From positions 92,188,112 through 92,252,111 of the forward strand of contig CM043945.1 in the NCBI GenBank assembly GCA_014529385.2: a stretch of 64,000 nt of DNA, written 5' to 3'. Both the position numbers and the translations under genes were made by a program. This DNA comes from Adiantum capillus-veneris (Eukaryota > Streptophyta > Polypodiopsida > Polypodiales > Pteridaceae). Shown here piece after piece: positions 1 to 13,320 of this stretch. Within the stretch, counting starts at the first letter, position 1, and each line of letters begins with the position of its first letter. The notes beneath the pieces are model-generated. The model was not told the origin of the DNA and did not search any database. It saw only the letters and a program-made list of their open reading frames with translations.

Positions 1-13
1 GGGCAAAAAGAAT

Positions 14-3000
14 ATGTGTTGCCATTATTGTAAAGCTAATGATCACTTGATCAAGTCGTGTCCTAAGTTGAAGGCCAACGAGGCTAAGAAGAAAGAGGGT
101 GGATCCACTGCAAATGCCGGTTCCACTACAAATGCAGCCATTGTTGAGTCTTCTGTGAAAGGAGACTATAATTCTGATGTTGATGCAGAATGGTCTTTTA
201 GCGCAGAGTGCACTTACAATCCTGTTGTCCATGATGCATGCTTGTCACTTGCTGCATATTCACATGTGTGGTATTTCGACAGTGGTGCTACAAAGCACAT
301 TACCTCACATCGTGAATTGTTTACCTCTCTCGAGTCTGTCCCTCATGGGAATTCAGTCACTTGTGCCAACAACACCTCTTATCCAGTTCAAGGAGTTGGA
401 AAGATTGTGCTCACTGCTGCTAATGGCAGCTCCTTCACACTTGTTGATGCACTTTTATGTACCTGGGATCAAGAAGAATCTCTTGTCTGTATCCGCACTT
501 GCTAGACTTGGACTTGTAGTCAAATTTGTGGATGACAGATGTACAGTTCATGATCTCAGTTTTGGTGATGAAATTGTGCATCTAGCCTTTTGTTCCATGG
601 GCTGTATAAGCTCACTTTGTATGACAAGTGTGGACAAAATTTTGCAAATGCTGTTGCAGATTCAAGGGCTATTTCAGATGCAAAACTTTGGCATGCACGT
701 TTTGGTCATCTGAATTTTGCAAGTTTGCTGCGTTTACAAAAATCTGACATCGTTGCTTCTTTGCCACCTCTTGAAGCACCTATCAAACATGTTTGTGAAG
801 GTTATATTTTGGGTAAGATGCAGCGTTCTAAGTTTCCAAAGGATGGTTCAATCCGGGCCACATGCAGGTTGCAGCTTGTGCATAGTGATGTTTGTGGGCC
901 CATGCAAACTCCGTCCTTGGGCAATTACCTGTACTTCGTGACTTTCATTGATGATTACTCCAGGCATGCATGGGTATTTCCGCTTACAGCGAAGTCCGAA
1001 GTTTTTATGTGCTTCAAACAATTTCTGGCTATGGCTAAAAATGTCTCGAAATGTACTATGGGCACCATCCGCTGCGATCGAGGGGGGGAGTATATGTCTC
1101 ATGAATTTAATGCATTTATGGCTAGTCGTGGGATAAAACACCAATGTATAGTGCCTTATACACCTCAGCAAAATGGTGTTGCTGAGAGGAAAACAGGTCA
1201 CTGATGGAAATGGCACGATGTATGGTCAAAAGTCAAGCTTTGCCGCATTCTTTTTGGCTTGAAGACACCATGTGTGCCACTTATGTACTTAACAGGTGTC
1301 CTATGAAAGCTTTGTAGTCTATTAGTCCATATGAAGCATGGCATGATAGAAAGCCTTCTATTGAGCACATGCATGTTTTTGGTTGTTTGGCATATGCTTT
1401 GGTGCCACAAGTGCAGCGCAAAAAATTGGATGATAAGCCTGTCAAATGTATGTTTGTTGGTTATAGTGCTGAAAGCAAAGGTTACAAGTTGTATCATCCG
1501 CAAAAAAAAACGTATTCTGGTTTCACGGGATGTAGTGTTTGTGGAAGATTCTGTTCAGTCCTTGTTGTCATGTACTAGAGACAGTAATGTAAGCTCACAG
1601 GACATTTATGACACTTTGTTGCCTCTTTTCAGTGGTGGAAATACGAATGTAAGTTCCAATGAGGCAAATGTATAGCCTATGGGGGTTTCTGAAAATGTTT
1701 TAGATCAGCCTATTACTGATGCAGATGTACATGATGTACTTGATGAGGAAAGGGCTGAAAATGAGCAGGCTAGAGGTATGCCAAAATGGCTGGTGCACAC
1801 TTTGCGTGACAGTAAATTGGATGCACCTTTGTCTAGTCGTACTCGTTCAAGCTCTTGCCATGCATCTTATGCATCAGATTGTTATGCTTTGGCTGTGTCT
1901 AGCTTACATGATGTTGAGGAGCCTCTGTCTTTTGATGAAGCACAGAATTCAGAAAATTGGATGGCTACCATGCAATCATAATATGATGCACTCATAGAAA
2001 ATGACACATGGACTTTATGTGATTTGCCTCCTTGAAAAAAGGCCATTGGTACGAAGTGGGTATACAAGTTGAAACGCAAGCCGGATGGTGAGATTGATCG
2101 CCATAAGGCTCGACTTGTTGCAAAGGGTTATGCACAGCAAAAAGGCATAGATTATGAAGAGAATTTTGCTCCCACTTGTCGTATGACTACTGTGTGTTTT
2201 CTATGTGCATTCGCAGCTCATTTTGGTTGGGATGTACATCAATCAGACATTGTTACTGCTTTCTTGAATGGTGACATATTTGAGGAAGTTTATGTAACAC
2301 AGCCTCGCGGTTTTGTCATAAAAGGAGAAGAGGACAAAGTGTGCAAATGTAACAAGGCTTTATATGGGTTGAAGCAATCTCCTCGTGCTTGGTATAAGAA
2401 AGCTGACACTCATTTGTTCAAACAAGGCTTTCGTAACAGTCCAACAGAAAGCACATTGTATGTAAAGTGTGAGGGTGATGTACTTCTCATTGTGGTTCTT
2501 TATGTTGATGATTTGCTGATCACTGAACCAAATGAGAGACATATTGCTGAATTAAAGGCTGATTTGAATGCTACTTTCAAGATGAAAGATTTGGGGCTGT
2601 TGCATCATTACTTGGGTATACAGTTTAAGCAGTTTGATGGTGGTATTGCCTTGTGTCAGAAAAGTTACATAGATACATTGCTATGTAAGTTTGGACTTGA
2701 GGATTGCAAACCTATTGCCACTCCCATGGAAACAGGTTTGAAGTTGAGTCTACATGATGCTGGCGATCCTGCTGATGTCACTCTTTATCAAACTGCTGTT
2801 GACTGCCTCATTTATGTATGCAACACGAGGCCGGATATTTAGTTTGCAGTCTCATAGGTCACCAAATTTATGCATAGCCCAAGGTCTAAGCATTGGCAGG
2901 ATGTCAAGAGGATTTTCTGCTACCTTAGTGGCACTTTACATCTTGGCTTGTTTTATCCCAAGGGGGGATCATTGCCGCCAGACTTACATGCTTTTTCGGA

Positions 3001-3456
3001 CTCAGATTGGGCTGGTTGTTTTGACACGCGAGTGTCCACAAGTGGTTTTTGTTTCATGCTTGGCAGTTCATGTATATCATGGTTGAGCAAGAAGCAACCT
3101 ACTGTGGCCACTTCGAGTTGTGAGACTGAGTACAGGGCAGTCTTCATAGCTACGGTTGAGTGTGTATGGCTCAGACGCCTTATGGCTGATTTGGGTGTTG
3201 GACAGGACACTGCCAACACTATCTACACTGACAGTCAGAGCGCATTGGCAGTTGCGAGGAACCCAGTTTTTTATGCTCGCACAAAGCACATTGAGGTGCA
3301 TTACCATTATGTCAGGGAGATACTCTCAACAAGAGAGATCAGCTTGGCTTATGTGCCAACATGGGACAACCTTGCATATCTTTCCACAAAGGCATTGTCT
3401 CGTGAGAAGCTTGAAGCTTTCCGCAAATCTTGGGCTTACTCCCCTTTGTGGACTGA
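14..3456 (+). pseudogene. copia Gag-Pol polyprotein pseudogene
   Basis: The remnant starts at the CCHC zinc knuckle (CHYCKANDHLIKSC). The protease motif WYFDSGATKH follows near 270-305. Next come the integrase region (HARFGHLNF, near 690-720; DDYSRHAW; GVAERK near 1170), RT with YVDDLLI near 2500-2520, and RNase H with SDSDWAGCFDT near 2995. Compared with the related 1223-codon frame at 20405-24076, it has a 2-base insertion near 455-460 and stops near 1315, 1675, 1980 and 2035. It also has a frame break in an A run near 1501-1510, a stop near 2840 and a frameshift near 3430. It cannot encode a full polyprotein. Confidence 0.92.
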
Positions 3457-3519
3457 TCATGTCCTTAGGGCATGGCACTTCCCTTTACTCATGTGCCAGC
3501 TCTCGTTCACCGCATCACT

Positions 3520-3531
3520 CCAGGGGGGATT
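3520..3531 (+). other. polypurine tract of copia element
   Basis: A purine-rich run (CAGGGGGGATT) lies directly upstream of the LTR start TGTTACC. The same sequence occupies the matching place in the related element (20330-20341, minus strand), which supports it as the plus-strand primer site. Confidence 0.8.
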
Positions 3532-3757
3532 TGTTACCATATACATGTGGTAGTGATGTGTGTGAACACACTAGGACCGCCGGGGCATTTTTTCCCTCTT
3601 TAGGAGGTTTTTCCCCCGTGCATTGTATATACGCCCATCACTCTAGGGCTATCTATCTTTCCATTGCACACTAAGTAACACACACTCTATTGTGTGCCTT
3701 GAGCTTCCTTCGTCTTCTCCAAGCAGTGTGTGTTTCTCTGCAACCCTAATTCCAACA
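3532..3757 (+). repeat. 3' LTR of copia element
   Basis: A 226-bp LTR begins TGTTACCATA and ends ATTCCAACA, matching over its length the 227-bp LTRs at 20103-20329 and 25052-25278 (reverse complement) with scattered differences. It has short TG...CA ends. The five bases after it are GACAT, the expected right target duplication; its left partner is outside the window. Confidence 0.9.
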
Positions 3758-5859
3758 GACATCCCAATCCGTTCTATGCAAATTAACTAGCTTTGTCAAG
3801 ATGCGGACCAATTGCTTATTAGTTGATTTTGCCTGCCCATTTCCCTGAGGATAATATGGAGAAGATTTCATGTGTAACACAAAATAGAATTGCAATATTC
3901 TCTCCTTCACCTTATTCAAGAAATGGCTACCCCGATCACTAACCAATTCAATAGGACAGTCATATCGAGAAAAAATATCCTTATATAAGCACCCAGCAAT
4001 AGAAAGCGTTGTATTATCTTTCAAAGGCCATGATTCCACCCATTTAGTCGCATAATCCATGGCCGTCAAAATATACTATTACCAATGCTAGCTGCTACTG
4101 GTTTAAAAGGCCCAATATAATCCAATCCCCATTTTTGAAAAGGCTCCAAGGGTAATACTGGCTGCAAAGGCATTCTGGACATCTTAGTAGGTTGGCCCAA
4201 CCATTGACAAAAATCACAATGTTGTACGAAATCCTTTGCATCTTGAAACAATGTTGGCCACCATAATCTAAATTGTAGCACTTTTCGTGTCGTGATCAAA
4301 GCTGCAAAGTGACCCCCTGCAATGCCTGTATGAACCTCCTCCAGAACAGATCCTTGTTCTTGTGGTAGGACACATCTTAGCAGGACATCCTCTACTGTGC
4401 GATAATACAACTTTCCCATGGCAATCTCAAAATTCCGGCTACGAATAGCCATCCGGCGTCGTTGATGTCTGGACAAAAATGAAGTCATTTCTCCATTGTC
4501 GAGAAAATGGAACATCTCCTCATACCAGGTCCAGGGAATGTTGGAAATCATCCGAGATGATTGCATAACTGGAAGCTCATCTGCAACTACTCCTGTTGAA
4601 AATAGGGACACATCCAAAAATTCATCCGCAACCCCTGTCGATGACTCGCCAGAATCAAGTTGGGACAGGTAATCAGCAACCTCATGTTGCGCTCCAGAAC
4701 GATGTATGACCTCAAAATCAAATTCTTGTAACAAGAGCACCCATCTGGCTAATCTTCCTGTCAAATTCTATTGGTGCACCAGTCATAAGAGAGCCAAATC
4801 ATCCACATGAAAGAAAAACCGCCGTCCCAACAGATAACGACAAAACTTCTTCACGGAGTAAATCATCCCTAAGCATTCTCTTTCTGTCATTGAATAATTT
4901 TTTTATGTGGATGACAATCGTCTGTTGGCATAATAGACAAGTCAAAATCACCCTTGAGTTTGTTCCTGCATCGACACACTGCCAATAGTCCTGTCAAAAG
5001 CATCCACAAAAACATGAAAATCCTGACCCCAATTTGGAGAGATCATGATAGGAGCTTTGGACAGCTGAATTTTTAATATCCAAAAGGACATCACATTCCT
5101 GGTTCCATTCAAAAACTTTGGCATGTGTTGCCTAATTAATAGGGATTGCCAAATGTGCTACAAACCACAAATGCCTCCTATGTCAATGAGCTTGTCCCAG
5201 AAATACTGCACACTGCTTTGGATTTGCCGACGGAAGCAACCTACTGTGGCCACTTCCATAATTGCTGCTATTTTTATCCAGATCCACTGAAATACCATCC
5301 TCATAAATTACATGGCCCAATAATCTCCCACTTTGCACTATGAATGCACATTTTAGAGGATTTAAACTATATCTCACCTCTCTACATTTCATAAAACATA
5401 AGCTCAATTGCTTTAAATGCTCTAATTACGCTCCAAAGACACTGAGATCATCCAAAAAGATTCACGTAAAATCTGTCAAGTAAGGACCAAAAATTTGAAA
5501 CATATCCATAATTTGAACCACATTACTGTGCATGCGAAAACGCCCCATGCTGTAATAAAAGTTGTTTTAGCCTGATCCCCTTTAGCCATCCGAATTTGAT
5601 TATATCCACTAAACCCATCAAGAAAAGAATACATCTCATGCCCTACCACATCATCTAAAATAGAAGCCAAAAATGGAAGCAAAAAAGGGTTTGGAACAGT
5701 AGCTGCATTCAGCTTCCTATAATCCACACAAATTTGAATTTGCTTGTTTTTCTTTGGTACCACCACAATAGGGAGAAATCCATTATGGGTTATCAATAGG
5801 GGTAATAAAACCCACCTGTAACAAGCAATCAATTTCCACCTTGACTTTCTTGGCCACAT
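3758..5859 (-). pseudogene. gypsy RT-RNase H-integrase remnant
   Basis: RT fragments lie at 5476-5859 (ICVDYRKLNAATVPNPF, FLDGFSGYNQIRMA), and the RNase H/connection region at about 4640-5110 (FEVIHRSGAQHEVADYLSQ). Integrase occupies 3758-4500: an HHCC zinc region with HCDFC, the first catalytic Asp in GLDYIGPF, and the second in ELVSDRGSHF. In the third position NGQAKSTNK has Lys where the catalytic Glu is expected, so the core would be dead even without the frame breaks. Frames are lost near 4765, 5110-5180 and 5470. Confidence 0.88.
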
Positions 5860-6795
5860 TCGGATTCATCCTATATGAATGCTGCTTCACTGGCACTGCA
5901 TCTGATTTTAAATGAATCTTATGTTGATAAGACCTTGGATCCAATCCTTTCATATCCACATACTCCCATGCGAAGACATCCTTAAATTCTGTCAAAAAAT
6001 TAAGCAAGTCTCCTCAAAAACATGCCTCAAGTTGCTTACTGATATGAATTGGTTGTGACTCCTCCTGAGCTCCTAGAAATACCATCTCCAGTTCATTCTC
6101 CTTGACCCTTGTTACTTTACTCATATGTGCTTCAAACTCACATTCTTGCGTAATAATCTCCTTCAATGGTTTGGGAATAGGTAAGACTTTTTCTTGCCCC
6201 CCTAGCGCTGTCATTTTGTGATCCCCTAAAGACTTCCCCTCTGATATCATAGAAATATTTGCAAGATAAAGAGAAACTAAATCCGGGTTAACCTTCAAAA
6301 ATTGCTCCTCTTCTAATCCTTCCACCATATTCACTGTCTCTGCTATCACAGGCCATGCTGCCTGAACTAGTTGTCTGCATGTTCCCAACATCACCTGAAC
6401 TTTCTTGCGACCCTTTTTAATTGTCAGCATATTTGCCTCCCAATTATGCTTTACCTTGGCTTGGCGTAACCATGGTCTCCCCAAGATAGTATGATTATCC
6501 TGACTGTGATCCTCAATATTTAACAACACTAAAGAAACAACGAAAGACAAACCAGCCACATGCAAACTACAAAGGGAGCAGGTTCCCAATCACTAAGACC
6601 AAAGCACTCACAAGCCGCTTGAGTAATAATATTCACTCTCGAACCTCCATCTAATAGAACTTTGTCGATATGTGTGCCATGATATCTCACTGAAAGCTCC
6701 AGAATGCGTGTATCCATAATCCTAGTTGCCAGTAATGGGACTGAATCATCCCGCTCACCTTCAGCTGCTGCAACATCAGCTTCCATCTCGTTCAT
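5783..6795 (-). pseudogene. gypsy protease and protease-RT linker remnant
   Basis: At 6529-6795 the frame has a retropepsin-like motif, LLDGGSRVNIIT, in which DGGS stands where D(S/T)G is usual; this variant is common in plant gypsy proteases. The segments at 6014-6589 and 5783-6007 continue through ILGRPWLRQAKV (the second conserved protease region) and the linker to RT (LLNFLTEFKDVFAWEY). Short overlaps between frames show frameshifts near 6530-6590 and 6000. Confidence 0.8.
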
Positions 6796-6807
6796 TTCTT
6801 TGAACTT

Positions 6808-8211
6808 CTAACTCAGCAAGGATTTGTGAAAATTTGGAACCAAATTCAATAACAATCCCAATCGTACTTGTAATGGTGATTCTAGAGACTCCTTCCAAAC
6901 AGAATCCCAATTATCTTCTTCCATGGTATTTACCCTGTTTATGACTTTCCCCTCTTTCTTCTCCGAAGAGGTCGCCGATGGTCCTAATGATTGCAATGGT
7001 GGTATTGAATGTGGCATCCAAGTTATAGTCTTTTTACGTACATCCTCTTGAGTTGCCCAATGTGGGAGCTTAACATCGGCTACTCGTACCACATTTTTGC
7101 GAGAACAGGTAATCAGCAAAACCACCGGGTCCGATTCATCCAAACCCTCAATCTGAACCATAGTGACACTCGGCTGCTTGCTGGCAGCACATTCTTGTTT
7201 CTTTTGATCATATTCCAAAGCTTCTAAACACTCCAACTGCCAATGCCCATCTCCCAAACAGAAAAGGAAGGTCTTGGGTCGATTAGGATCTCAGCCACCT
7301 CTTCCGCGGCCGCGACCCCCTCCTTGACCTCATCCACCTGCTAGTCCTTGGAAAGGCACCTCTGATGTATGAGCGTGGACCAACGCCACCACAAGCTCTT
7401 GTTCTTGTCCTGACTATTATGACTGCCATGTAGAAGAATCACGACTCCTTCAGCCACGACCATTGTAATAGCATTCCACTATATTATGGGTGTTGGCTGC
7501 GCAAACCGCACACCATTTCTGATTCATTGCACACTCTTGAGCGGCATGTCCCGGATTTTGGCATTGAGTGCACCACAACTCCTTCAGACTTTTTACCACC
7601 GCAAATCCGGATGGAACACCTTTCCCTTTACGCTGGGATTTTTTTCGAGGTGCCTCCTCCGACCCTTTCACTGAACCACTATTGCCTGAATCTGTGGATT
7701 CTGAGTCCGCACTCTCCGACTCCGAACTATCATTGCCACTTCCCTGAGATTTACGAGATGATATTTCTTGTGATCCTTTTTCTTTGATTTCCTTGGTGAT
7801 TCCATATCTTCTAAGGCCTTTCCTGCTACAACAGCCCGTGCAATAACATTATCTAGCAGAGTGGTTATCTTATCCATTGTTCCCATAGCAGTTTTGAGAT
7901 CCTTATTGAGAGTCCTCGCAAAAAACAATCATCCAACACCTCGGCTACTGGCCATTGTACCTGAGGTACCCGCTGCAAAAGCATCCAAAACTTTGCAGCA
8001 TAATCCTCCATTGGCAAAACGACTTTTGACGCAACATTCGAAGCTTTTCCAAATGTTGAGGGACTATCTTTTCCATTCTGAATCGACGCAAGAACACTCT
8101 GGAAACTTTGACATAAGTTTGAAAGTGATCGTCGGGATACTCCGACAACCATTTTGCAGCTTTTTCTAAAAGTGTGAACTCAAACATTGATTGTTGATGG
8201 AGAGGAACCAC
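6808..8211 (-). pseudogene. gypsy Gag remnant with zinc knuckle
   Basis: The frames at 7945-8211 and 7865-8152 carry the Gag capsid-like segment (FTLLEKAAKWLSEYPDDHF, then FLRRFRMEKIVPQHLEKLRMLRQ), split by a frameshift. A CCHC-like knuckle, CTQCQNPGHAAQEC, with a following CAVC motif, lies at 7450-7671. A charged linker at 6808-7257 leads towards the protease. The pieces are collinear but in different frames, so no intact Gag remains. Confidence 0.78.
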
Positions 8212-8286
8212 AGGACCAGGATGATTTAACCCATATGTCTTATTAAATTATCACAAATGTGCATCAGGGTCTTTCTTTGAGAGACC

Positions 8287-8667
8287 TCAAAAGCAAATAT
8301 ACTTAATCTGACCACCCGCCGTTGGCTGCACCATGGCCCCTTGCCCAATTGTACCCCCTCCTAGAAGTAGATGCCGAAGAATAGAAGGCGGGGACGATGG
8401 TGGTGAAACCCCAAGACTGCTTACCAGAGTTGGTGGTGGAGCAACATGAGTGGGTAAGGGAGAGCGCACGGCAGGAGGACATGGCTGACTAAATGAACTG
8501 CGTCGTGCACACCAAATACGCCGACCATGCACCAGGCTTGGCGACGGAGACACGTGTTCGTTAGCCTGGGGTGTAGAAAAAGCAAATTCATCCGAACCGC
8601 CTCTCCTCCGTCGTCTTCCCACAACAGGAACAACAAGGTCAAGAGGACCTTGCAACCTAGTGCGCAT
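8287..8667 (-). pseudogene. gypsy leader / N-terminal Gag low-complexity ORF
   Basis: This 126-codon frame lies between the LTR and the Gag capsid remnant. It is rich in Pro, Ser and Arg, with a GRRRRRGG run and clustered PPS motifs, and ends shortly before the capsid segment. Low-complexity N-termini of this kind are usual in plant gypsy Gag. No domain is recognisable, and it could be untranslated leader that is open by chance. Confidence 0.45.
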
Positions 8668-8711
8668 GCATGTTCAAAGCAGGTCGCCCATCACGCATCG
8701 TGGTCACCAGA

Positions 8712-9088
8712 TGTAATGCCTATAGCTCCGCAGTGGATCAATAAGCACTATGGGAATGAATACCCTCACACTCCCTTACATTATATGAGCAACAATGTAT
8801 ATGAAGACAGAATAGAAGAGAATACACAGGAACAGAACACCATCTTCTTTGTTGATATGTAACCAAACACAGGATTACATGAGAATGATATATTGATTGA
8901 TTAAGAGATATCTACAATGACTCGTATGCCCCCCAAATACACTTGCTGCTCCAGCGCAGATCGGGAACGGTGCAAAACCCCGTCGTGTCCCATGATATCC
9001 CATGAAGAACTGTCCAAAGCCGCATGAAGTCCTAGTCCGCAATGTCCTGACATCCGCAGGACCGTAGTGTGTGGCTTATGCCGTAACA
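8712..9088 (-). repeat. 5' LTR of gypsy element
   Basis: Read on the minus strand, this 377-bp segment starts TGTTACGGC and ends GGCATTACA, giving TGT...ACA ends. It lies just upstream of the gag leader. The bases after it (TCTGGTGACCACGATGCGTG on the minus strand) sit where a primer binding site belongs, but I could not assign a tRNA. No second LTR is in the window, so the borders rest on terminal sequence and position only. Confidence 0.6.
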
Positions 9089-9803
9089 ATAGCATCCATT
9101 GGATGAACCTTTCCTAAGGTCGGTGGAAACTCAAACACCATTGTACAAATTTGGTATTTCCGACACTTGTTTGATTTCCAATATCTTTAAAAGAAGCTTT
9201 GTCAAAGTGTTGGGCTTCATCATTGCATTAAAAAATGACAAAATACTATTTGTACTCCTTACTTTGATAGAGTTTTACAATGCTTGCTCTCCAAAGAGTT
9301 GTTCCTTTCTTGGACTAGTAAGGTCTATGTAAGGAACATCCACCAATGAAGCAGCCATGCCACTAGAATTTGAGACTGTGTCATCTTCGACTAGCACCAC
9401 AAATAGATTTTTCCACAACATAAAACTCCTCTCCCAAGTGATTGCTTGTTCTCTCCATTGGCACTGTCAACCCTTCACTCCCAACCATGACAATTGTATG
9501 CAAAGCAACAAAAAGTTTGTGGCAAAACATGCTCCTCTAGATATTTAACCCCAAAGATAATGTTCTCATTGGTAAAGGGAAAAGCCCTTTCAAAAGAAGG
9601 GAAGACTACAGTGCATGACATGATAGTCGAGTAGAAATCTCTTGCAAGAGATTGAAAAGATGAGAGTGAAAGTGTTTACTTGCGTTTAGAGGATTTAAGA
9701 GCATTTTATATTCATCTTAGTAGTATTTTTTAGTAAAATTTAATAATTTTTGAAATCTATATTAACATTATGTTTTTTTAAATTGCGACCTTCTCCTATT
9801 TGT

Positions 9804-9804
<1 letters not shown>
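9089..9804. other. unassigned flank of gypsy element
   Basis: There is no recognisable gene. A short minus-strand frame near 9300-9440 reads VEDDTVSNSSGMAASLVDVP and looks coding-like, but it is too short to assign. The stretch from 9700 to 9780 is AT-rich. Confidence 0.5.
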
Positions 9805-10970
<1,166 letters not shown>

Positions 10971-11239
10971 TCTTACTCTTGAACTCTTTATTTTTTCTCA
11001 TAGTTCTACTTTTCCTTAAGGGTTAGTGATCTCTATCTTTTAGAAAAGCAAACAAAAAAGTTAATTCCTTCATATCTTTCCAAAACTACCCTGCTCGGTC
11101 TCTTCTCATTAACTGGAATCTCTTCCAGATTCTTGCAATTTGATCATAACACCTAATGGCCCTACTGGCCCTATCTACAAGCGGCCATCTGCACCTCCCT
11201 TCACACACAAACACAAGCCACTATCGCGCGGGCGAGCAC

Positions 11240-11241
<2 letters not shown>

Positions 11242-11313
<72 letters not shown>
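11242..11313. repeat. (GA)n microsatellite
   Basis: A pure GA run of about 72 bp, the first of three GA tracts in a row before the hAT remnant. The segment between 10970 and 11240 shows no gene. Confidence 0.97.
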
Positions 11314-11318
<5 letters not shown>

Positions 11319-11492
11319 CTTCTCCATGGTTGCGCACCCCACTCCCTCCCTCACCTTCTCCCTACACATTTGTCCCCTCCTGCCTGCTCATCCTTCTACA
11401 CAAACATGTTTCCATCTCTCGCTTGACTGCTTAAAATATATTTCCGCATCGCATCTCTCACTCTCGTCTCTCTCTGCAAAGACCGGTAGGCA

Positions 11493-11495
<3 letters not shown>

Positions 11496-11552
<57 letters not shown>

Positions 11553-11570
11553 TCAGTTTGGCTACTCTCC

Positions 11571-11607
<37 letters not shown>
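11496..11607. repeat. two (GA)n microsatellites
   Basis: GA runs at 11496-11548 and 11573-11607 are separated by about 25 bp of unique sequence. Homology to the hAT copy at 35741-37769 begins only about 40 bp after the second run, so this tract marks the truncated 5' border of hAT copy 1. Confidence 0.95.
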
Positions 11608-11608
<1 letters not shown>

Positions 11609-11644
11609 TGGTGCCACCGCCATCTGAAGGCTCAAGAGCCATGT

Positions 11645-13320
11645 TCGGGGAAAATCAGACAGCAACCATTGGAAGGCCGCTTGGAAAAAAATTGGTGAGT
11701 TTGGCCCAAGATTTTTAGTTCCTTTGTATCACTGGATACAAAATGTTCTCTTGGACAAATGTTATATTGAAGTCAAAGAGCGTGTTGCCAAAATAATACT
11801 TGGGAATATTTTGCTTTCAAGATGCACAATTGTGAGTGATCGTTGGTCTAATGTTCAAAGAAGACCACTAATCAATGTAATATTGGTTTGTCCATTGAAG
11901 AAATTTTCATAAAGGCAATTGATAGTTTTAGTGCAATTAAAAGTGGTAAATATATTTTTGAGGTCTTGATTAATGTAATTAAAGAAATCACAGTTGAACA
12001 TGTCATTCAAGTATTCATGGACAATGCAAAGAACTGTAGAAATGCTAGCAAGTTAATAAAGAAGGTCTTTCCACACATTTTTGCCAATGGTTGTAATACG
12101 CAACACTTAAACTTGGTGTTGAAGGATTGGTACACTAGTGAAGAAACCATATGGTTCACCAAAATAATTGACACAGCGTAGTAAGTTGTGAAATTTATCT
12201 TGAAACGACAAAAAGTGCTCGATTTTTACAAAACGTGCATGTCAGTGATGTTGAAACTTCTTGTAAAACTCGGTTTTGCACGCATTTTTATACATTGGAA
12301 TTACTTCTCTGCAATAAGTTCACTGTGATTGACACTTTCAATTGCATGGCCTTTGACGAATGGTAGCTTGAGCAGAAAGAAAAAGTGAAAGAGAAAATTA
12401 CATGTCTACATGGCTCCATAAACAAAGCTGCTTGGTGGAGGAGTGTAGTGGATGCATACCATGTAATGATGCTCGTTATGTTTCTCATTCACAACCTTGA
12501 TCAAAAGGCGCCAAATATGGGCAAAGTGTGGATGACATGGTGGTCAGTCCAATAGAGGCTTGAAAATTCTGAGCAACTAAAAGAATCTATAGTAGAGAAG
12601 GCGTGGTGACTACCATTCTGTGTCAAACAACGAAGAATTTTGGCCAAGTATTTTCATGCAAGATGGAAGAGCGCTCATAATTCACTCCATAGTGTGGCTT
12701 ACATGCTCGATTTGGAGTATTGGAATTTAGATTTGATGTCCAATATAGAGGTGGTCATCGATTTCTATCACATGGTCAACAAGTTCTACTCCAATTTTCA
12801 AGACCTAATGGATTGTATCAAAGAAATAAGTGCATGTAGACTAAAAGAATATCCTTTTGCAAATGATTTTATAAAATCAATGGCAAAAGAGCAATCTACA
12901 TGGAAATGGTGGATGACGGTGGAGAGCATTACTCGATCTTACATCCCTTTGCAATGAAAGTACTAGCACAATGTGCAGCAAACTCGAGTTCAGAGAAAAA
13001 GTGAAGTTATGTACAAGTATGTTCATAGCACTATTCGCAACAGATTATTAGCAGACATAGCAGAAAAATTAGTGTATATATTTTGCAACAAAAATATATT
13101 GCATTACATCGAAAGTGTTGGCTATGAGGAGGAAATGTCAATCTGGTAAGACGAAATAGAAGAGAATTTGATAATAGATGTGAAAGTTGGATTACAAGAA
13201 AACCCACAACACTCAGACTCAAAACCAAATAACAACTTCACATATTCAATATAGCTTGAGAGTAGAGTGAAGATTGTGTCAAAAACCATTATAAAAGAGC
13301 TTGTATTCAACGTGTTTTGA
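11645..13320 (+). pseudogene. hAT transposase (DUF659-type) pseudogene, 5'-truncated
   Basis: Homology to copy 2 starts at about 11650 (ACAGCAACCATTGGAAGG). The catalytic-domain pieces are VSDRWSNVQRRPLINVIL near 11830-11885 and FMDNAKNCRNASKLI near 12015. Then come the CNTQHLNLVLKDW segment near 12095-12130 and the ARWKSAHNSLHSVAYMLD region at 12640-12957. The C-terminal dimerisation region survives as YKYVHSTIRNRLLADIAEKL near 13010-13070. Stops and frameshifts occur near 11718, 11912, 12180, 12365 and 12960. The N-terminal BED finger is missing; GA repeats lie in its place. Confidence 0.85.

Larger units (their letters stand above)
1..3757 (+). mobile_element. Ty1/copia LTR retrotransposon, 5'-truncated by window edge, decayed
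   Basis: This is the 3' three quarters of a copia element of the same family as the nearly intact element at 20103-25278 (opposite strand). Collinear with it are the gag zinc knuckle, protease, integrase, RT, RNase H, polypurine tract and 3' LTR. The reading frame is broken many times by indels and stops. It ends at 3757 with the LTR terminus TCCAACA, and a gypsy integrase reading frame (minus strand) begins directly after it, so this copia element is nested in the gypsy element at 3758-9088. The 5' LTR and left target duplication lie outside the window. Confidence 0.92.
3758..9088 (-). mobile_element. Ty3/gypsy LTR retrotransposon, 5' part, decayed
   Basis: Reading the minus strand from 9088, the order is LTR, a proline-rich leader ORF, gag with zinc knuckle, aspartic protease, RT, RNase H and integrase, the Ty3/gypsy order. 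The integrase is cut at 3758 by the copia element, so the rest of the gypsy element should resume beyond the left window edge. All coding parts are broken by stops and frameshifts. Confidence 0.88.

Noticed and set aside
8694-8711. Naming the tRNA for the gypsy primer binding site
   Set aside because: The sequence after the LTR (TCTGGTGACCACG) did not match a tRNA 3' end that I can verify without a search.
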